From: Epilithonimonas mollis
GTDB taxonomy: Bacteria; Bacteroidota; Bacteroidia; Flavobacteriales; Weeksellaceae
Length of the DNA stretch: 64,000 bases
Assembly: GCF_900142325.1 (NCBI RefSeq)
Contig: NZ_FRAM01000001.1
Location: 62,001-126,000, forward strand
Direction: 5' to 3'
The notes under the pieces were generated by a model. The model had not been told where the DNA came from. It ran no database searches and saw only the letters and a list, made by a program, of their open reading frames with translations. Positions 50,660 through 59,259 of this stretch are shown here, piece by piece (positions within the stretch are counted from its first letter, which is position 1; every line of letters begins with the position of its first letter). The translations under genes and the position numbers were made by a program.

Positions 50660-50900
50660 CTGTGTATCTCATATTGTGATTTATACTTCGAAAAACTCAA
50701 TTAAACTTCAAGAAGCGACTGCAAAAATAATTAAATATTTATATAATATATAATTACATGAATATTTTTTTAACTTTTATGATATTATTCCTGACGATAT
50801 TTGTTTGAATTGTTAAATTTATTATTAAAATAATAAAGGATGATATTTATCTGTTAAACCAAATTCTCTGAAAAGCCTTTCTGCATATCGATATAAAAAT

Positions 50901-50908
50901 TATATTTG
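50901..50908 (+). promoter_or_regulatory. -7 element (TATATTTG) for the aminotransferase gene
   Basis: An exact TAnnTTTG match 24 nt before the ATG at 50933. The -33 element is not obvious. Confidence 0.5.
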
Positions 50909-50932
50909 TCATTGAATCAATTAAATTTAATA

Positions 50933-52123
50933 ATGAGTAAAATTTCTGACAGACTGAACAGACTGAGTTATTCTCAGACTTTTGTAATGAGCAACAAAGC
51001 ACGCGAGATGAAGGCCGCAGGAATAGATGTCATAAGCCTGACACTAGGAGAACCGGATTTTGATGTGCCTCAAAAAATAAAACAAGCCGCTTTCGACGCC
51101 ATTAATGAAAATTACAGTCACTACTCTCCTGTTCCTGGATTTCCGGAACTGAGACAAGCTATATCAGACAAACTCAAAAGAGACAATCATCTCAATTACA
51201 AACCGACCCAGATCTGCGTTTCCAACGGCGCAAAACAATCCATTATCAATGTTTTATCCGCGATCATCAATGATGGAGACGAGGTGATTCTTCCTGCTCC
51301 GTACTGGGTAAGCTACGACGAAATGGTAAAACTGGTTGGCGGAACATCTGTTTTCATTGAAACATCTATCGATACAGAATTTAAAATCACGGCTGAACAA
51401 CTGGAAAAAACCATTACACCGAAAACCAAAGCGTTGCTTTACAGCTCACCTTGCAACCCGTCGGGAAGCTTCTATACCGTTGAAGAACTGGAAGCCATCG
51501 CCAACGTTATTGCAAAATATCCCGAAATTACCATCATCTCGGACGAGATCTACGAATTCATAAACTATGAAGGCAAGCACGTTTCTATTGCAAGCTTCCC
51601 ACAGGTTTATGAGCAAACAGCAGTAATCAACGGAATGAGTAAGGCTTATGCTATGACAGGCTGGAGAATCGGTTATTCTGCATGCCCTGACTGGTTGGCT
51701 AAAGCTTGTGACAAGGTTCAGGGTCAGATGACAAGCGGCGCTAATACAGTAGCGCAGAGAGCTTCTATTACTGCTTTGGAGATGGATCCTTCAGAATTGA
51801 AGTTTATGATTGATGAGTTTCATAAAAGACGTGATATTGTCTTCGATCTGATGAAAGATATCAAAGGCTTTAAATGTAACCTTCCGAAAAGTGCTTTTTA
51901 TTTCTTCCCTGACATTTCATATTTTATAGGAAAAAACCTGAACGGAACAGAAATCAAAGATTCTGATGATTTTGCTATGTTTCTTTTAGAGAATGCAAAG
52001 GTCGCCTGTGTTGGCGGCGTCAGCTTTGGCAGCCCAGAATGTATCCGTTTTTCATATGCTGCTTCGGAAGCAGAACTGAGAGAAGCCATGAAAAGGATGA
52101 AAGACTGTCTGGGACAGTTTTAA
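50933..52123 (+). CDS. PLP-dependent class I/II aminotransferase (aspartate-type)
   Basis: I use the ATG at 50933 (MSKISDRLNRLSYSQTFVMSNKAREMKAAG), giving 396 residues. Fold type I motifs are LTLGEPDFDVP, NYSHYSPVPGFPELRQAI, VSNGAKQSIINVL, ILPAPYWVSY, SPCNPSGSFY, ISDEIYEF and the PLP Lys237 in GMSKAYAMTGWRIGY. Arg388-region SFGSPECIRFSYAAS binds the substrate carboxylate. This pattern fits the I-gamma aspartate/aromatic aminotransferases, so aspartate-2-oxoglutarate transamination is the likely main activity. Alone on the plus strand, with a TATATTTG promoter and a shared terminator downstream. Confidence 0.92.
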   Translation: MSKISDRLNRLSYSQTFVMSNKAREMKAAGIDVISLTLGEPDFDVPQKIKQAAFDAINENYSHYSPVPGFPELRQAISDKLKRDNHLNYKPTQICVSNGAKQSIINVLSAIINDGDEVILPAPYWVSYDEMVKLVGGTSVFIETSIDTEFKITAEQLEKTITPKTKALLYSSPCNPSGSFYTVEELEAIANVIAKYPEITIISDEIYEFINYEGKHVSIASFPQVYEQTAVINGMSKAYAMTGWRIGYSACPDWLAKACDKVQGQMTSGANTVAQRASITALEMDPSELKFMIDEFHKRRDIVFDLMKDIKGFKCNLPKSAFYFFPDISYFIGKNLNGTEIKDSDDFAMFLLENAKVACVGGVSFGSPECIRFSYAASEAELREAMKRMKDCLGQF

Positions 52124-52131
52124 AATAAATC

Positions 52132-52169
52132 AAAAAAAACGGCTACCTGTAAAAGATAGCCGTTTTTTT
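52132..52169. terminator. bidirectional terminator
   Basis: An AACGGCTA...TAGCCGTT stem has A-rich flanks on the left and seven T on the right, so it can work for both the aminotransferase (+) and the surface-protein gene ending at 52187 (-). Confidence 0.85.
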
Positions 52170-52186
52170 GTATAATAAATACAATT

Positions 52187-53641
52187 TTATTGTACTATAA
52201 CTTTTGCAGTCTCATTAATCTTGTTATCATCTGACTTGATTCTTAAGATGTAATTTCCAGAATTTACATTCGTTGAAACTTTACCATCAGTTATCTTTCC
52301 GTCTTCTACCTTTCTGCCTGAGAAATCATACATTTCAAATGTCCCTTTTTTCACATTATTGATTAAAAATGTTCCTTTGGAAGGATTTGGATATATCTTA
52401 ACGCCAGAATTTGAAACGTCCGAAACGGCCAGATTAGCATCATCCAAATTTACCTTATATAGCTCAGAACCAATTACATCACTATTACTGACTCTTCCTG
52501 CAAAGTATAGATTATCATTATAAACAACCAGTGCATTAACTGAAGAAACGGTATAAAGAATTTTTGTACCTGCGTCTGTTCCGTCGCTTTCCCAAAGTTG
52601 CTTAATGCTGCCATTTGTAATAATGAAATATAATTTGTCTTTATAAACCACCATTTTTTCAGGGAAAGAACCAGGAGTATCCGGTACAATGTCTTTTACT
52701 ATCATCGTGCCTGACTCTGTTCCATCAGTCACCCAAAGTTCTGTTCCGTATTCAAGACCGCTGGACGCAGAAAAATAAACTTTTCCTTTATACTCCATAA
52801 AATTCTGAGGTCCGGAACCGGCTGAAGGACCAGATACGTTAATATCCTTTACTATAGATGTTCCCGCTTCGGTGCCGTCGGTCATCCAGGGCTCCGCTCC
52901 GTTTCCGCCATTAGCATTGAAAAAAGTTTTCCCAAGAGCCGGGCTGTAATAGAAGTTCGTTGGATAAGAAGATGTGGAAGGATTGATATTTTTGATCAAA
53001 TCGGTAGATGTTCCGTCAAATCCGAAAAGCTGTGTCAAGAATGGATTTGGAGCAGTTGCCAGTTGTGCATTAGCAAGCACTTTACTTCCTATTGATCCGA
53101 TTACGTTCACATTAAGATTATCATCTGTCAGGGTTACCTGATCATTAGAATCTACTGAAAACAATCTGTTGGTATTCGGAGTAACAGCTGTGTTGCTGGC
53201 TTTTAAATATAATTTGTTACCAACCGTTGTGAGATTTGCACCAAATTTCACTGTTGTTGATATTGTTTTCACGCCGTTGGTTGCATCATAAGAAAGCAAT
53301 AATCCCGCTGTACTGCTACCGTTGACCATATTGCTTGCTGTAAAATAGATCTTATCATTAAAGACTGTCAGGTTGGATGGTGACGACGACGATTGACCCG
53401 GAATAATGTCAGAAACAAGTTTTGTTCCGGCTTCTGTTCCGTCACTTTCCCACAACTCGTTTCCGATAGAAGTTCCGTTGACGGTAGAGCTTGCCGCAAA
53501 ATATAGTTTGCCGTTATACACAGTAAAGTTGACAGGATTGGAACCTACAGCACCAGGATAGATGTCTTTGACGATAGTAAAAGTAGTTTGGGCAGACAAA
53601 AAACCGCCAAGCAAAACAGCCAAAAAGTTGATTTTTTTCAT
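52187..53641 (-). CDS. T9SS-exported ELWxxDGT-repeat protein
   Basis: 484 residues with signal peptide MKKINFLAVLLGGFLSAQ. At least four repeats of the ELWxxDGTxxGT type are visible: ELWESDGTEAGTKLVSDI, EPWMTDGTEAGTSIVKDI, ELWVTDGTESGTMIVKDI and QLWESDGTDAGTKILY, each followed by a x-L-Y-F-x-A strand, in a propeller-like arrangement. The C-terminus is a type A sorting domain (VKIYPNPSKGTFLINNVKKG ... NINSGNYILRIKSD-like), so it should be secreted or surface-bound by type IX secretion. Function unknown. It converges with the aminotransferase gene on a shared terminator. Confidence 0.88.
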   Translation of the reverse strand: MKKINFLAVLLGGFLSAQTTFTIVKDIYPGAVGSNPVNFTVYNGKLYFAASSTVNGTSIGNELWESDGTEAGTKLVSDIIPGQSSSSPSNLTVFNDKIYFTASNMVNGSSTAGLLLSYDATNGVKTISTTVKFGANLTTVGNKLYLKASNTAVTPNTNRLFSVDSNDQVTLTDDNLNVNVIGSIGSKVLANAQLATAPNPFLTQLFGFDGTSTDLIKNINPSTSSYPTNFYYSPALGKTFFNANGGNGAEPWMTDGTEAGTSIVKDINVSGPSAGSGPQNFMEYKGKVYFSASSGLEYGTELWVTDGTESGTMIVKDIVPDTPGSFPEKMVVYKDKLYFIITNGSIKQLWESDGTDAGTKILYTVSSVNALVVYNDNLYFAGRVSNSDVIGSELYKVNLDDANLAVSDVSNSGVKIYPNPSKGTFLINNVKKGTFEMYDFSGRKVEDGKITDGKVSTNVNSGNYILRIKSDDNKINETAKVIVQ

Positions 53642-54162
53642 AGAGTAATTATTGATTAATTTTAATTTGTTTTTTCTTTAGAACTAAATAAAATATCTGG
53701 CAAACAAATCTTCGCTGGATTTTTTATCCTTTTTCCGAATCTAAAATTAGGAACATGAAGAATCATATTATAATGAAGCAATAACATAATTAATGAATAT
53801 TACAAGATTCTGACAGTTCAAATACAGACTTAACTAATTACTTTATAAGGATTTAAATGATCTAAACATAATTTCTTAAATTCCATCATACTGAAGTGTT
53901 TTTTTTATAAAATCAATTACAAATTTGTGATTTTGCTCATTGTTTTTGTTAATTAAATGTTTGAAATTTGAAGGATAATTATAGGATTATTCAAAACATT
54001 GCATTAATAATTTATCAATTGTTCTTAATTATTAGCGTAGATAGAAGGAAATACTTATCATTTATATTAATAGATTTTATAAATCATAAATTAATATTCA
54101 ATTCACAAAATCTTTATATTTTTGTATCTGTAATTTTTAAAACAATTTAAACTTATAATATT
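53642..54162. other. AT-rich intergenic region between divergent genes, with promoter
   Basis: 521 bases between two divergent genes, very AT-rich. A 60-codon frame at 53968-54150 is low complexity (Ile, Leu, Asn, Tyr) and unlikely to be real. TATTTTTG at 54117-54124 matches TAnnTTTG and lies 38 nt before the peroxiredoxin ATG. No repeats or RNA structure stand out. Confidence 0.45.
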
Positions 54163-54795
54163 ATGTCATTAGTAGGTAAATTATTCCCAAGTGTAGCAAT
54201 CGATGCAATGAGCGAAATGGGTGATGATCTTAAGATCAATGTTTTTGAAGAAGCTTTAAACAATCAGCAAAAAGTAATTTTGTTCTGGTATCCAAAAGAT
54301 TTCACTTTTGTCTGCCCCACAGAACTGCATGCTTTCCAGGAAGCTTTACCCGAATTTCAAAAGAGAAACACTGTAGTAATCGGTGCTTCTTGTGATACCA
54401 ACGAAGTTCACTTTGCATGGCTCAACACACCAAAAGAGAACGGCGGAATCGAGGGTGTTACTTATCCGATTCTTGCAGATACACACAGACAGCTGGCAAA
54501 CATCCTCGGGATCGTAGACCAGGATCTGGAATATGATGAAGAAGGCAACGAGGTTTACACAGGTTCTAACGTAACATACAGAGCAACTTATCTGATCGAC
54601 GAAACAGGAAAAATATTCCATGAGTCTGTCAACGATATGCCGCTTGGAAGAAATGTTAAAGAATATCTTCGTCTGATCGATGCTTATGCGCATGTTCAGA
54701 AACACGGAGAAGTTTGTCCTGCCAACTGGGAAGAAGGCAAAGAAGCGATGAATGCGAACAGAACTGGTGTAGCAGAATATTTCAGCAAAAACTAA
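54163..54795 (+). CDS. typical 2-Cys peroxiredoxin (AhpC/Prx1 type)
   Basis: 210 residues. Peroxidatic Cys51 lies in FTFVCPTELHAF, with FWYPKDFTF before it. The resolving Cys (about 185) is in HGEVCPANWEEGKEAMN near the C-terminus, and the protein ends in VAEYFSKN. It reduces H2O2 and organic peroxides, with electrons from thioredoxin. The next gene, 52 nt downstream, encodes a thioredoxin-like protein that probably recharges it. Promoter TATTTTTG lies at 54117-54124. The YF near the end may make it sensitive to overoxidation. Cytoplasmic. Confidence 0.95.
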   Translation: MSLVGKLFPSVAIDAMSEMGDDLKINVFEEALNNQQKVILFWYPKDFTFVCPTELHAFQEALPEFQKRNTVVIGASCDTNEVHFAWLNTPKENGGIEGVTYPILADTHRQLANILGIVDQDLEYDEEGNEVYTGSNVTYRATYLIDETGKIFHESVNDMPLGRNVKEYLRLIDAYAHVQKHGEVCPANWEEGKEAMNANRTGVAEYFSKN

Positions 54796-54847
54796 TTGAT
54801 TATAATAATCGATTGTTATTTATAATTAATCATTAATAATTGTAAAA

Positions 54848-55159
54848 ATGTACATAGAACTAACAGAAGATAACTTACAAAAGATTGTAAGTGAGAATGA
54901 CAAGGTCATGGTTCAGTATGGTGCAACATGGTGCGGAAACTGCCGGATTATGAAACCAAAATTCAAAAAACTGGCTTCAGAAAATGATGAGATTCCTTTC
55001 TATTATGTGGATGCAGAGAAATTACCCGAAAGTCGAAAACTTGCAACTGTTGATAATTTGCCAACATTTGCAGCGTTCGAGGGCGGAGCTTTGAAAAACC
55101 AAGTTCAAACAAACCAGGCAGAAAGTCTGAACAATTTATTTTCAGAAATTAAGAATTAA
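54848..55159 (+). CDS. thioredoxin family protein
   Basis: 103 residues, ATG-started. The active site is YGATWCGNCRIMKPKF with Cys29-Gly-Asn-Cys32, where the usual CGPC is changed to CGNC. The cis-Pro region is VDNLPTFAAFEGG. There is no signal peptide, so it acts in the cytoplasm. Position between the peroxiredoxin and the DUF6952 gene indicates a dedicated electron donor to the peroxiredoxin. The CGNC site should shift the redox potential compared with classical TrxA. Confidence 0.9.
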   Translation: MYIELTEDNLQKIVSENDKVMVQYGATWCGNCRIMKPKFKKLASENDEIPFYYVDAEKLPESRKLATVDNLPTFAAFEGGALKNQVQTNQAESLNNLFSEIKN

Positions 55160-55213
55160 TTTATCATTCATTGATTTTTATTGAACTAATTCTTAATCTT
55201 TAAATTCAAAATA

Positions 55214-55462
55214 ATGAAATTACCAATTATAAGACAGTTCTATCAGAACCAAACTCCTGAAAATCTGGAAGCAACTTTGGAAGTTTTGGAAAGTTTTTCA
55301 GAATTCCGAAATATTTCTGAAGAAGAACTGAACGTTGCAGGAGAACTGATAACAAATATCTGTGGTGCTTTGGAAGTTCACGCCAATGTCCGTAACGGAA
55401 TGAGCGAAAAAGACGCACTCAACTCATTTGCTCAAAAAGTAATGGGATCCATCGACAAATAA
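55214..55462 (+). CDS. DUF6952-type small protein of the peroxiredoxin operon
   Basis: 82 residues: MKLPIIRQFYQNQTPENLEA, a helical ESFSEFRNISEEELNVAGEL and ITNICGALEVHANVRNGM with one Cys. I associate this with DUF6952, which is found after peroxiredoxin-thioredoxin pairs in Flavobacteriia. That association is from memory. It is soluble and acidic. It lies 54 nt after the thioredoxin gene and before the operon terminator at 55485. A role in peroxide stress is inferred only from position. Confidence 0.65.
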   Translation: MKLPIIRQFYQNQTPENLEATLEVLESFSEFRNISEEELNVAGELITNICGALEVHANVRNGMSEKDALNSFAQKVMGSIDK

Positions 55463-55484
55463 AAGTCATCTTTTATACAATATC

Positions 55485-55517
55485 AAGGCTTTAGAATCAT
55501 TTTCTAAAGCCTTTTTA
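55485..55517 (+). terminator. terminator of the peroxiredoxin operon
   Basis: A 12-bp stem AAGGCTTTAGAA / TTCTAAAGCCTT with loop TCATT is followed by TTTAATT. Confidence 0.9.
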
Positions 55518-55519
55518 AT

Positions 55520-55527
55520 TATATTTG
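55520..55527 (+). promoter_or_regulatory. -7 element (TATATTTG) for adenosine deaminase gene
   Basis: An exact TAnnTTTG match that starts 3 nt after the preceding terminator and ends 18 nt before the ATG at 55546. Transcription should start about 10 nt upstream of the ATG, giving a very short leader. Confidence 0.55.
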
Positions 55528-55545
55528 AACAAATCAAAAAAAACT

Positions 55546-56556
55546 ATGCAAGATTTTATCGCTGCACTTCCAAAAGCAGAATTACATTTACATATCGAAG
55601 GAAGTTTCGAACCGGAACTGATGTTCGAAATTGCTCAACGAAATAAAATTGAGATTCCTTACAAAACAATTGAAGAAGTTAAAAAAGCTTATCAGTTTTC
55701 ATGTCTTCAGGATTTCTTAGACATCTATTATGCCGGTGCCGGTGTCTTGATTCATGAGAATGATTTTTACGATCTGGCAATGGCTTATTATCAGAAATGT
55801 TATGAGAATAATGTAATCCATACCGAAATCATGTTCGACCCTCAAACACATACACAACGAGGAATTGCATTTGAAATCGTCATCAATGGATTGCAAAAAG
55901 CAAGATTGGACGCCAAAGAAAAATGGGGAATCAATTCCTTATTCATTATGAGTTATCTCCGTCATCTTTCCGAGGAATCTGCGTTTGAAACGTTGAAACA
56001 ATCACTTCCTTATAAAGATCTGATCACCTCTGTTGGCCTGGATTCTTCCGAGATGGGAAATCCTCCGGCTAAATTTAAAAATGTATTCGAAGCATCTGTA
56101 AAAGAGGGTTACATACCGGTTGCCCACGCTGGGGAAGAAGGCCCGGCTGATTATATCCGGGAAGCTATTGATATTCTCAAAGTTGCAAGAATAGATCATG
56201 GAAACAGATGCCTGGAAGATGAAAATCTGGTTCAGGAAATTGTAAAAAGAGATCTGGCACTAACGGTTTGTCCACTTTCCAATCTCGAATTGAGAAATAC
56301 GGATGTGATGACCAACCATCCATTGAAAAAACTTTTGGACAAGGGTATCAAAGCAACGGTCAATTCTGATGATCCCGCTTATTTCGGCGGCTATATGAAT
56401 GCGAATTTTGAAGCGGTTCAGGAAGCCTTAAATCTTTCAAAAGAAGATATCATTACATTAGTTAAAAATTCCTTCAATTATTCTTTTGCGACTGATGAGC
56501 AAAAGAAAACTTATCTGGAAAAAGTAGATGAAGTTGTGAATGAGTTTGCCAAATAA
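55546..56556 (+). CDS. add: adenosine deaminase (or adenine deaminase)
   Basis: I use the ATG at 55546 (MQDFIAALPKAELHLHIEGS); a TTG seven codons earlier overlaps the promoter. 336 residues. Zinc and catalytic motifs of the AMP/adenosine deaminase family: HLHIEG (His14, His16), VAHAGEEGP with the His ligand and catalytic Glu, RIDHGNRC, and VNSDDPAYFGGY with the Asp pair. The enzyme hydrolyses adenosine to inosine in purine salvage. Some short bacterial members act on adenine; the choice cannot be made by eye. Cytoplasmic. Confidence 0.88.
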   Translation: MQDFIAALPKAELHLHIEGSFEPELMFEIAQRNKIEIPYKTIEEVKKAYQFSCLQDFLDIYYAGAGVLIHENDFYDLAMAYYQKCYENNVIHTEIMFDPQTHTQRGIAFEIVINGLQKARLDAKEKWGINSLFIMSYLRHLSEESAFETLKQSLPYKDLITSVGLDSSEMGNPPAKFKNVFEASVKEGYIPVAHAGEEGPADYIREAIDILKVARIDHGNRCLEDENLVQEIVKRDLALTVCPLSNLELRNTDVMTNHPLKKLLDKGIKATVNSDDPAYFGGYMNANFEAVQEALNLSKEDIITLVKNSFNYSFATDEQKKTYLEKVDEVVNEFAK

Positions 56557-56565
56557 AACGGCAAA

Positions 56566-57012
56566 TCAATTCTTAAGAATCATCAGACTCCTTTTATGAT
56601 TTTGGAAACCATAATGTTCATAGAGTTTTTTAGCTTTATCATTATGGTTTTCTATTTCCAGAAGTACGACTTTGAATTGATTTTCAACAGAATAATTCTT
56701 CACAAATTCCAAAGCTTTTTTGCCTAGAGATTTTCCTTGAAATTCTGGCTTAATAAACAATTCATCTAAAAACAAAATCTCACCTCCGAATTCGAAACTG
56801 AAATATTTCGCAAGAATGATGTAACCGGCGGTCTTCCCTTCAGATGCAATCTTGAAACATTGTCCGTAATTGTCATTATTGATGAATTTTACAAAATTCT
56901 CCTGTGTCACTTGTTCATCAAAAGGATAAAGGTCAATCGTATAAAAATCCTCCATCATCTCGCACAGGTCAGGAATATCGGAGATTTCGGCTTTTAAAAT
57001 TTCGTGATTCAT
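56566..57012 (-). CDS. GNAT-family N-acetyltransferase
   Basis: I start at the ATG at 57012 (MNHEILKAEISDIPDLCEMMEDFY), giving 148 residues; a further in-frame ATG at 57048 lies deep in the preceding gene. The acetyl-CoA-binding motif A is ILFLDELFIKPEFQGKSLGKKALEFVKNY, followed by VVLLEIENHNDKAKKLYEHYGFQ, the C-terminal GNAT pattern. Substrate unknown. Its start overlaps the SNase-like gene by 44 nt, so the two are translated in tandem. It converges on the deaminase gene with a 9-nt gap. Confidence 0.85.
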   Translation of the reverse strand: MNHEILKAEISDIPDLCEMMEDFYTIDLYPFDEQVTQENFVKFINNDNYGQCFKIASEGKTAGYIILAKYFSFEFGGEILFLDELFIKPEFQGKSLGKKALEFVKNYSVENQFKVVLLEIENHNDKAKKLYEHYGFQNHKRSLMILKN

Positions 57013-57523
57013 TTTTCTTTTTATTTTCTCTCCATAGCCAGGGTGCAATTGGATTTTTACCTTGCCAGAGTCCTACTCTGTTTTTCCTGGCTTCGGATTC
57101 TAAATTTGAGTAAACAGGATCGCCGGAATATTTTTTATAATGCCAGGCCATTCCTAGCATGATCATCTGATGATTAACATTTTCGCCTTTATCATTAAAA
57201 ATAACAGCAATCAACCGTTTGTAACGGTCATATTTCTCTGCTTTCTCTGTAACAATTTTTCCAAAACAAAGATCAGACAAAATCATTTTAGCATTATTAC
57301 CAAAGGGTTGTTTTCCTCTTTTTTCAGGGGCATCTATGTGAGCAAGACGAATTTTGAAAGGTGTTTTTTTGTAAAGAACTTCCATAGTATCACCGTCAGA
57401 AATCCCGATGACTTTCGCAGAAAACGTTTTGTAGCTAAGATTTTCCTTAAACTGATTTTGAGCAGAAGCAAAGACCGAAAAAAGAAAGAATATTAAGAAT
57501 TTATTCAAAATACTAAATCTCAA
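56969..57523 (-). CDS. exported thermonuclease (SNase) family protein
   Basis: 184 residues. Signal peptide MRFSILNKFLIFFLFSVFASAQ. SNase motifs: VIGISDGDTMEVLY, IRLAHIDAPEKRGKQPFG with the Arg and Asp of the active site, KYDRYKRLIAVIF with the second Arg, and SGDPVYSNLESEARKNRVGLW. It should cleave DNA or RNA outside the cytoplasm using Ca2+. The gene is inserted between a Crp-type regulator (11-nt overlap) and a GNAT gene (44-nt overlap), a compact operon with no obvious common pathway. Confidence 0.9.
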   Translation of the reverse strand: MRFSILNKFLIFFLFSVFASAQNQFKENLSYKTFSAKVIGISDGDTMEVLYKKTPFKIRLAHIDAPEKRGKQPFGNNAKMILSDLCFGKIVTEKAEKYDRYKRLIAVIFNDKGENVNHQMIMLGMAWHYKKYSGDPVYSNLESEARKNRVGLWQGKNPIAPWLWRENKKKNESRNFKSRNLRYS

Positions 57524-58106
57524 ATTTCTTTTTAGCCAATTCTTTTCTCACGCGGCTAAGACTTTCCGGGGTGATTCCCAGATAAGAGGCAACCATCCAT
57601 TGCGGGACTCTCAGCATCAGGTTTGGATATTTTTTCAGAAACTCCAGATAACGTTCTTCAGCCGTTGTGCTTATTAAAGCATTCACCCTGTTTTGGAGAT
57701 TTTTGATATGATTGAACATGAGTTTCTGATTTTTTTCTGCGACAGCAGGGTACACTTTAGACAGATTTTCAAAGAAACCTTCCCTTGTCACAACAATAAT
57801 ACTCTCCTCAATAGCTTCGATATAGAATCTTGATTTTTCATTCAGCAACTGGCTGGTAGTATCGGAAATGATCCAGTTTTCCGGTGCGAATTGTATCACA
57901 TGCTCTTTACCCGCTTTGTCAATGGAATACATTCTCAGCAAGCCTTTCTCCACAAAAAAAGTAGAATCGGAGATCTCGCCTTCCCTTAAGATGATTTCAT
58001 TTTTCTTGGCGTGCTTTACCTCATAATAAGGTGAACAAAATTCCAAACTTTCGACAGGAACGCCTAATATCTTAGAAAGGTGATTCCGAAAATTCTGATA
58101 TTCCAT
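57513..58106 (-). CDS. Crp/Fnr family transcriptional regulator
   Basis: 197 residues. A cyclic-nucleotide-binding-like jelly roll (about 28-120; EIILREGEISDSTFFVEKGLLRMYSIDKAGKEHVIQF) is joined by a helix to a winged HTH (about 150-190; ERYLEFLKKYPNLMLRVPQWMVASYLGITPESLSRVRKEL). No Cys cluster for an iron-sulfur site is present, so it is not a classical Fnr. The ligand is unknown. It lies 23 nt after ytxJ and overlaps the SNase gene by 11 nt. It may regulate its own operon. Confidence 0.9.
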   Translation of the reverse strand: MEYQNFRNHLSKILGVPVESLEFCSPYYEVKHAKKNEIILREGEISDSTFFVEKGLLRMYSIDKAGKEHVIQFAPENWIISDTTSQLLNEKSRFYIEAIEESIIVVTREGFFENLSKVYPAVAEKNQKLMFNHIKNLQNRVNALISTTAEERYLEFLKKYPNLMLRVPQWMVASYLGITPESLSRVRKELAKKKFEI

Positions 58107-58129
58107 TGGTATTATTAAGTTTTCTGAGA

Positions 58130-58507
58130 TTAATTAATTTTATCCAGATCAATATTCTGATGAGAAGCATTGTATATTGCTTTGCCGCTATCCAGGACAA
58201 TCAGCTGCGGACTCTGGTGTACAATGTCAAAACGGGTTTCAATATCGTTTGATAAATTCCTGTGAGCCAGCAAATCAAGAAAATAGTAAGTATAGTTTTT
58301 CTCTGAATTCTGCATCTGTCTTTCGAAAGACTTCAGAATAGTTTTGCTGATAAAGCATCTGGTAGAATGCTTGAAGATCAGAACTTTTCCCTGAGAAGAC
58401 TTTTCGATTGCCGACTGAAGATCTTTCTCAGATTCCAGCTTATTCCAAAGACTTACGCTCTCATCCTGCTCTTCCTTTTTTCCAAAAAATTGGTCTAAAA
58501 ATCCCAT
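58130..58507 (-). CDS. ytxJ: bacillithiol-system redox protein YtxJ
   Basis: 125 residues with a monothiol thioredoxin-like site: VLIFKHSTRCFISKTILKSF, Cys51 single, and cis-Pro HQSPQLIVLDSGKAIYNASHQNI. This is the YtxJ family, thought to take part in bacillithiol-linked protein reduction. It has no signal peptide. It is the first gene of the ytxJ-crp-SNase-GNAT run. The upstream spacer contains a TATAGTATAGCTATAATATTATAA-like AT-rich inverted tract, possibly the promoter. Confidence 0.88.
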   Translation of the reverse strand: MGFLDQFFGKKEEQDESVSLWNKLESEKDLQSAIEKSSQGKVLIFKHSTRCFISKTILKSFERQMQNSEKNYTYYFLDLLAHRNLSNDIETRFDIVHQSPQLIVLDSGKAIYNASHQNIDLDKIN

Positions 58508-58596
58508 AAGATTAATTTGAGTAAAATTATAATATTATAGCTATACTATAAAAGGATTTTGATAAAAAATTACGAACTGTAATAAAGTATAATTTC

Positions 58597-58625
58597 AAAA
58601 ATAAAATGCACCTGTTGAAGGTGCA
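58597..58625 (-). terminator. terminator after the secreted protein gene
   Basis: A 7-bp stem TGCACCT / AGGTGCA with loop GTTGA is followed on the minus strand by TTTTATTTTTG, 24 nt past the stop at 58649. Confidence 0.8.
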
Positions 58626-58648
58626 ATTTTGTTTATTCAGAAGGTTTA

Positions 58649-59176
58649 TTAATAAGAATAAGCCAAACCTCTCCGTATCGCTTGTACAGCTCCAAAACTA
58701 GGCCCGCTTGCTCCTGACTGATTGATATCTTTCTCAGCAGTTAGCAACACAAATGGACATTTCAATTTAGCAGCTTCCATTTTAAGCTTCTTATTGGCCT
58801 TGTTATCCGCAGAATTACCTGTATGAAGACTCACAAAACCTGTTTTTCCTTTGATCTCTCCTTTTTTAGTAAGTCCTGAAATATAGGATTTATCTTCCAG
58901 TATCACCACATTATCCCAGTCATCTTCTCCGTTAACTGTAATTTTTTCTGTAACATCCTGTGTTCTTCCGGATTTCCCGTATATGATTTTTTCTACAGCA
59001 TACTTTCCGATTGTATTTTCAGCATCTTCATTTTCATATGTGAAAACCACGGAATAGTCCTCAAGTTTTTTCACAGTTCCCTTTATTATTTCCCCGTTAT
59101 GTTTATAGATCTGATCCACTTGAGCAAGAAACATTGTGGACAACATAAGTAAAAAGAATAATGTTAGTTTTTTCAT
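58649..59176 (-). CDS. exported hypothetical protein, 175 aa
   Basis: Signal peptide MKKLTLFFLLMLSTMFLAQ. The mature part opens with a small beta domain (VDQIYKHNGEIIKGTVKKLE, YSVVFTYENEDAENTIGKYA, VEKIIYGKSGRTQDVTEKIT). This resembles the Lsm/SH3-like fold of secreted Bacteroidota proteins that begin with an I/L-G-x-V pattern. The second half has one Cys (KLKCPFVLLTAEKDINQS) and ends GLAYSY. No catalytic motif. It is a single-gene unit with its own terminator. Function unknown. Confidence 0.75.
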   Translation of the reverse strand: MKKLTLFFLLMLSTMFLAQVDQIYKHNGEIIKGTVKKLEDYSVVFTYENEDAENTIGKYAVEKIIYGKSGRTQDVTEKITVNGEDDWDNVVILEDKSYISGLTKKGEIKGKTGFVSLHTGNSADNKANKKLKMEAAKLKCPFVLLTAEKDINQSGASGPSFGAVQAIRRGLAYSY

Positions 59177-59259
59177 AGTATTGTTTTATTTGAATTTAAT
59201 CGGCAAATATATTCTATTTATGATAATAAATATATTTTTTTAAAAAATAACTCAAAAAA

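Noticed and set aside
53968-54150. 60-codon frame upstream of the peroxiredoxin gene
   Set aside because: Low-complexity Ile/Leu/Asn/Tyr sequence overlapping the TATTTTTG promoter; no evidence of a real protein.
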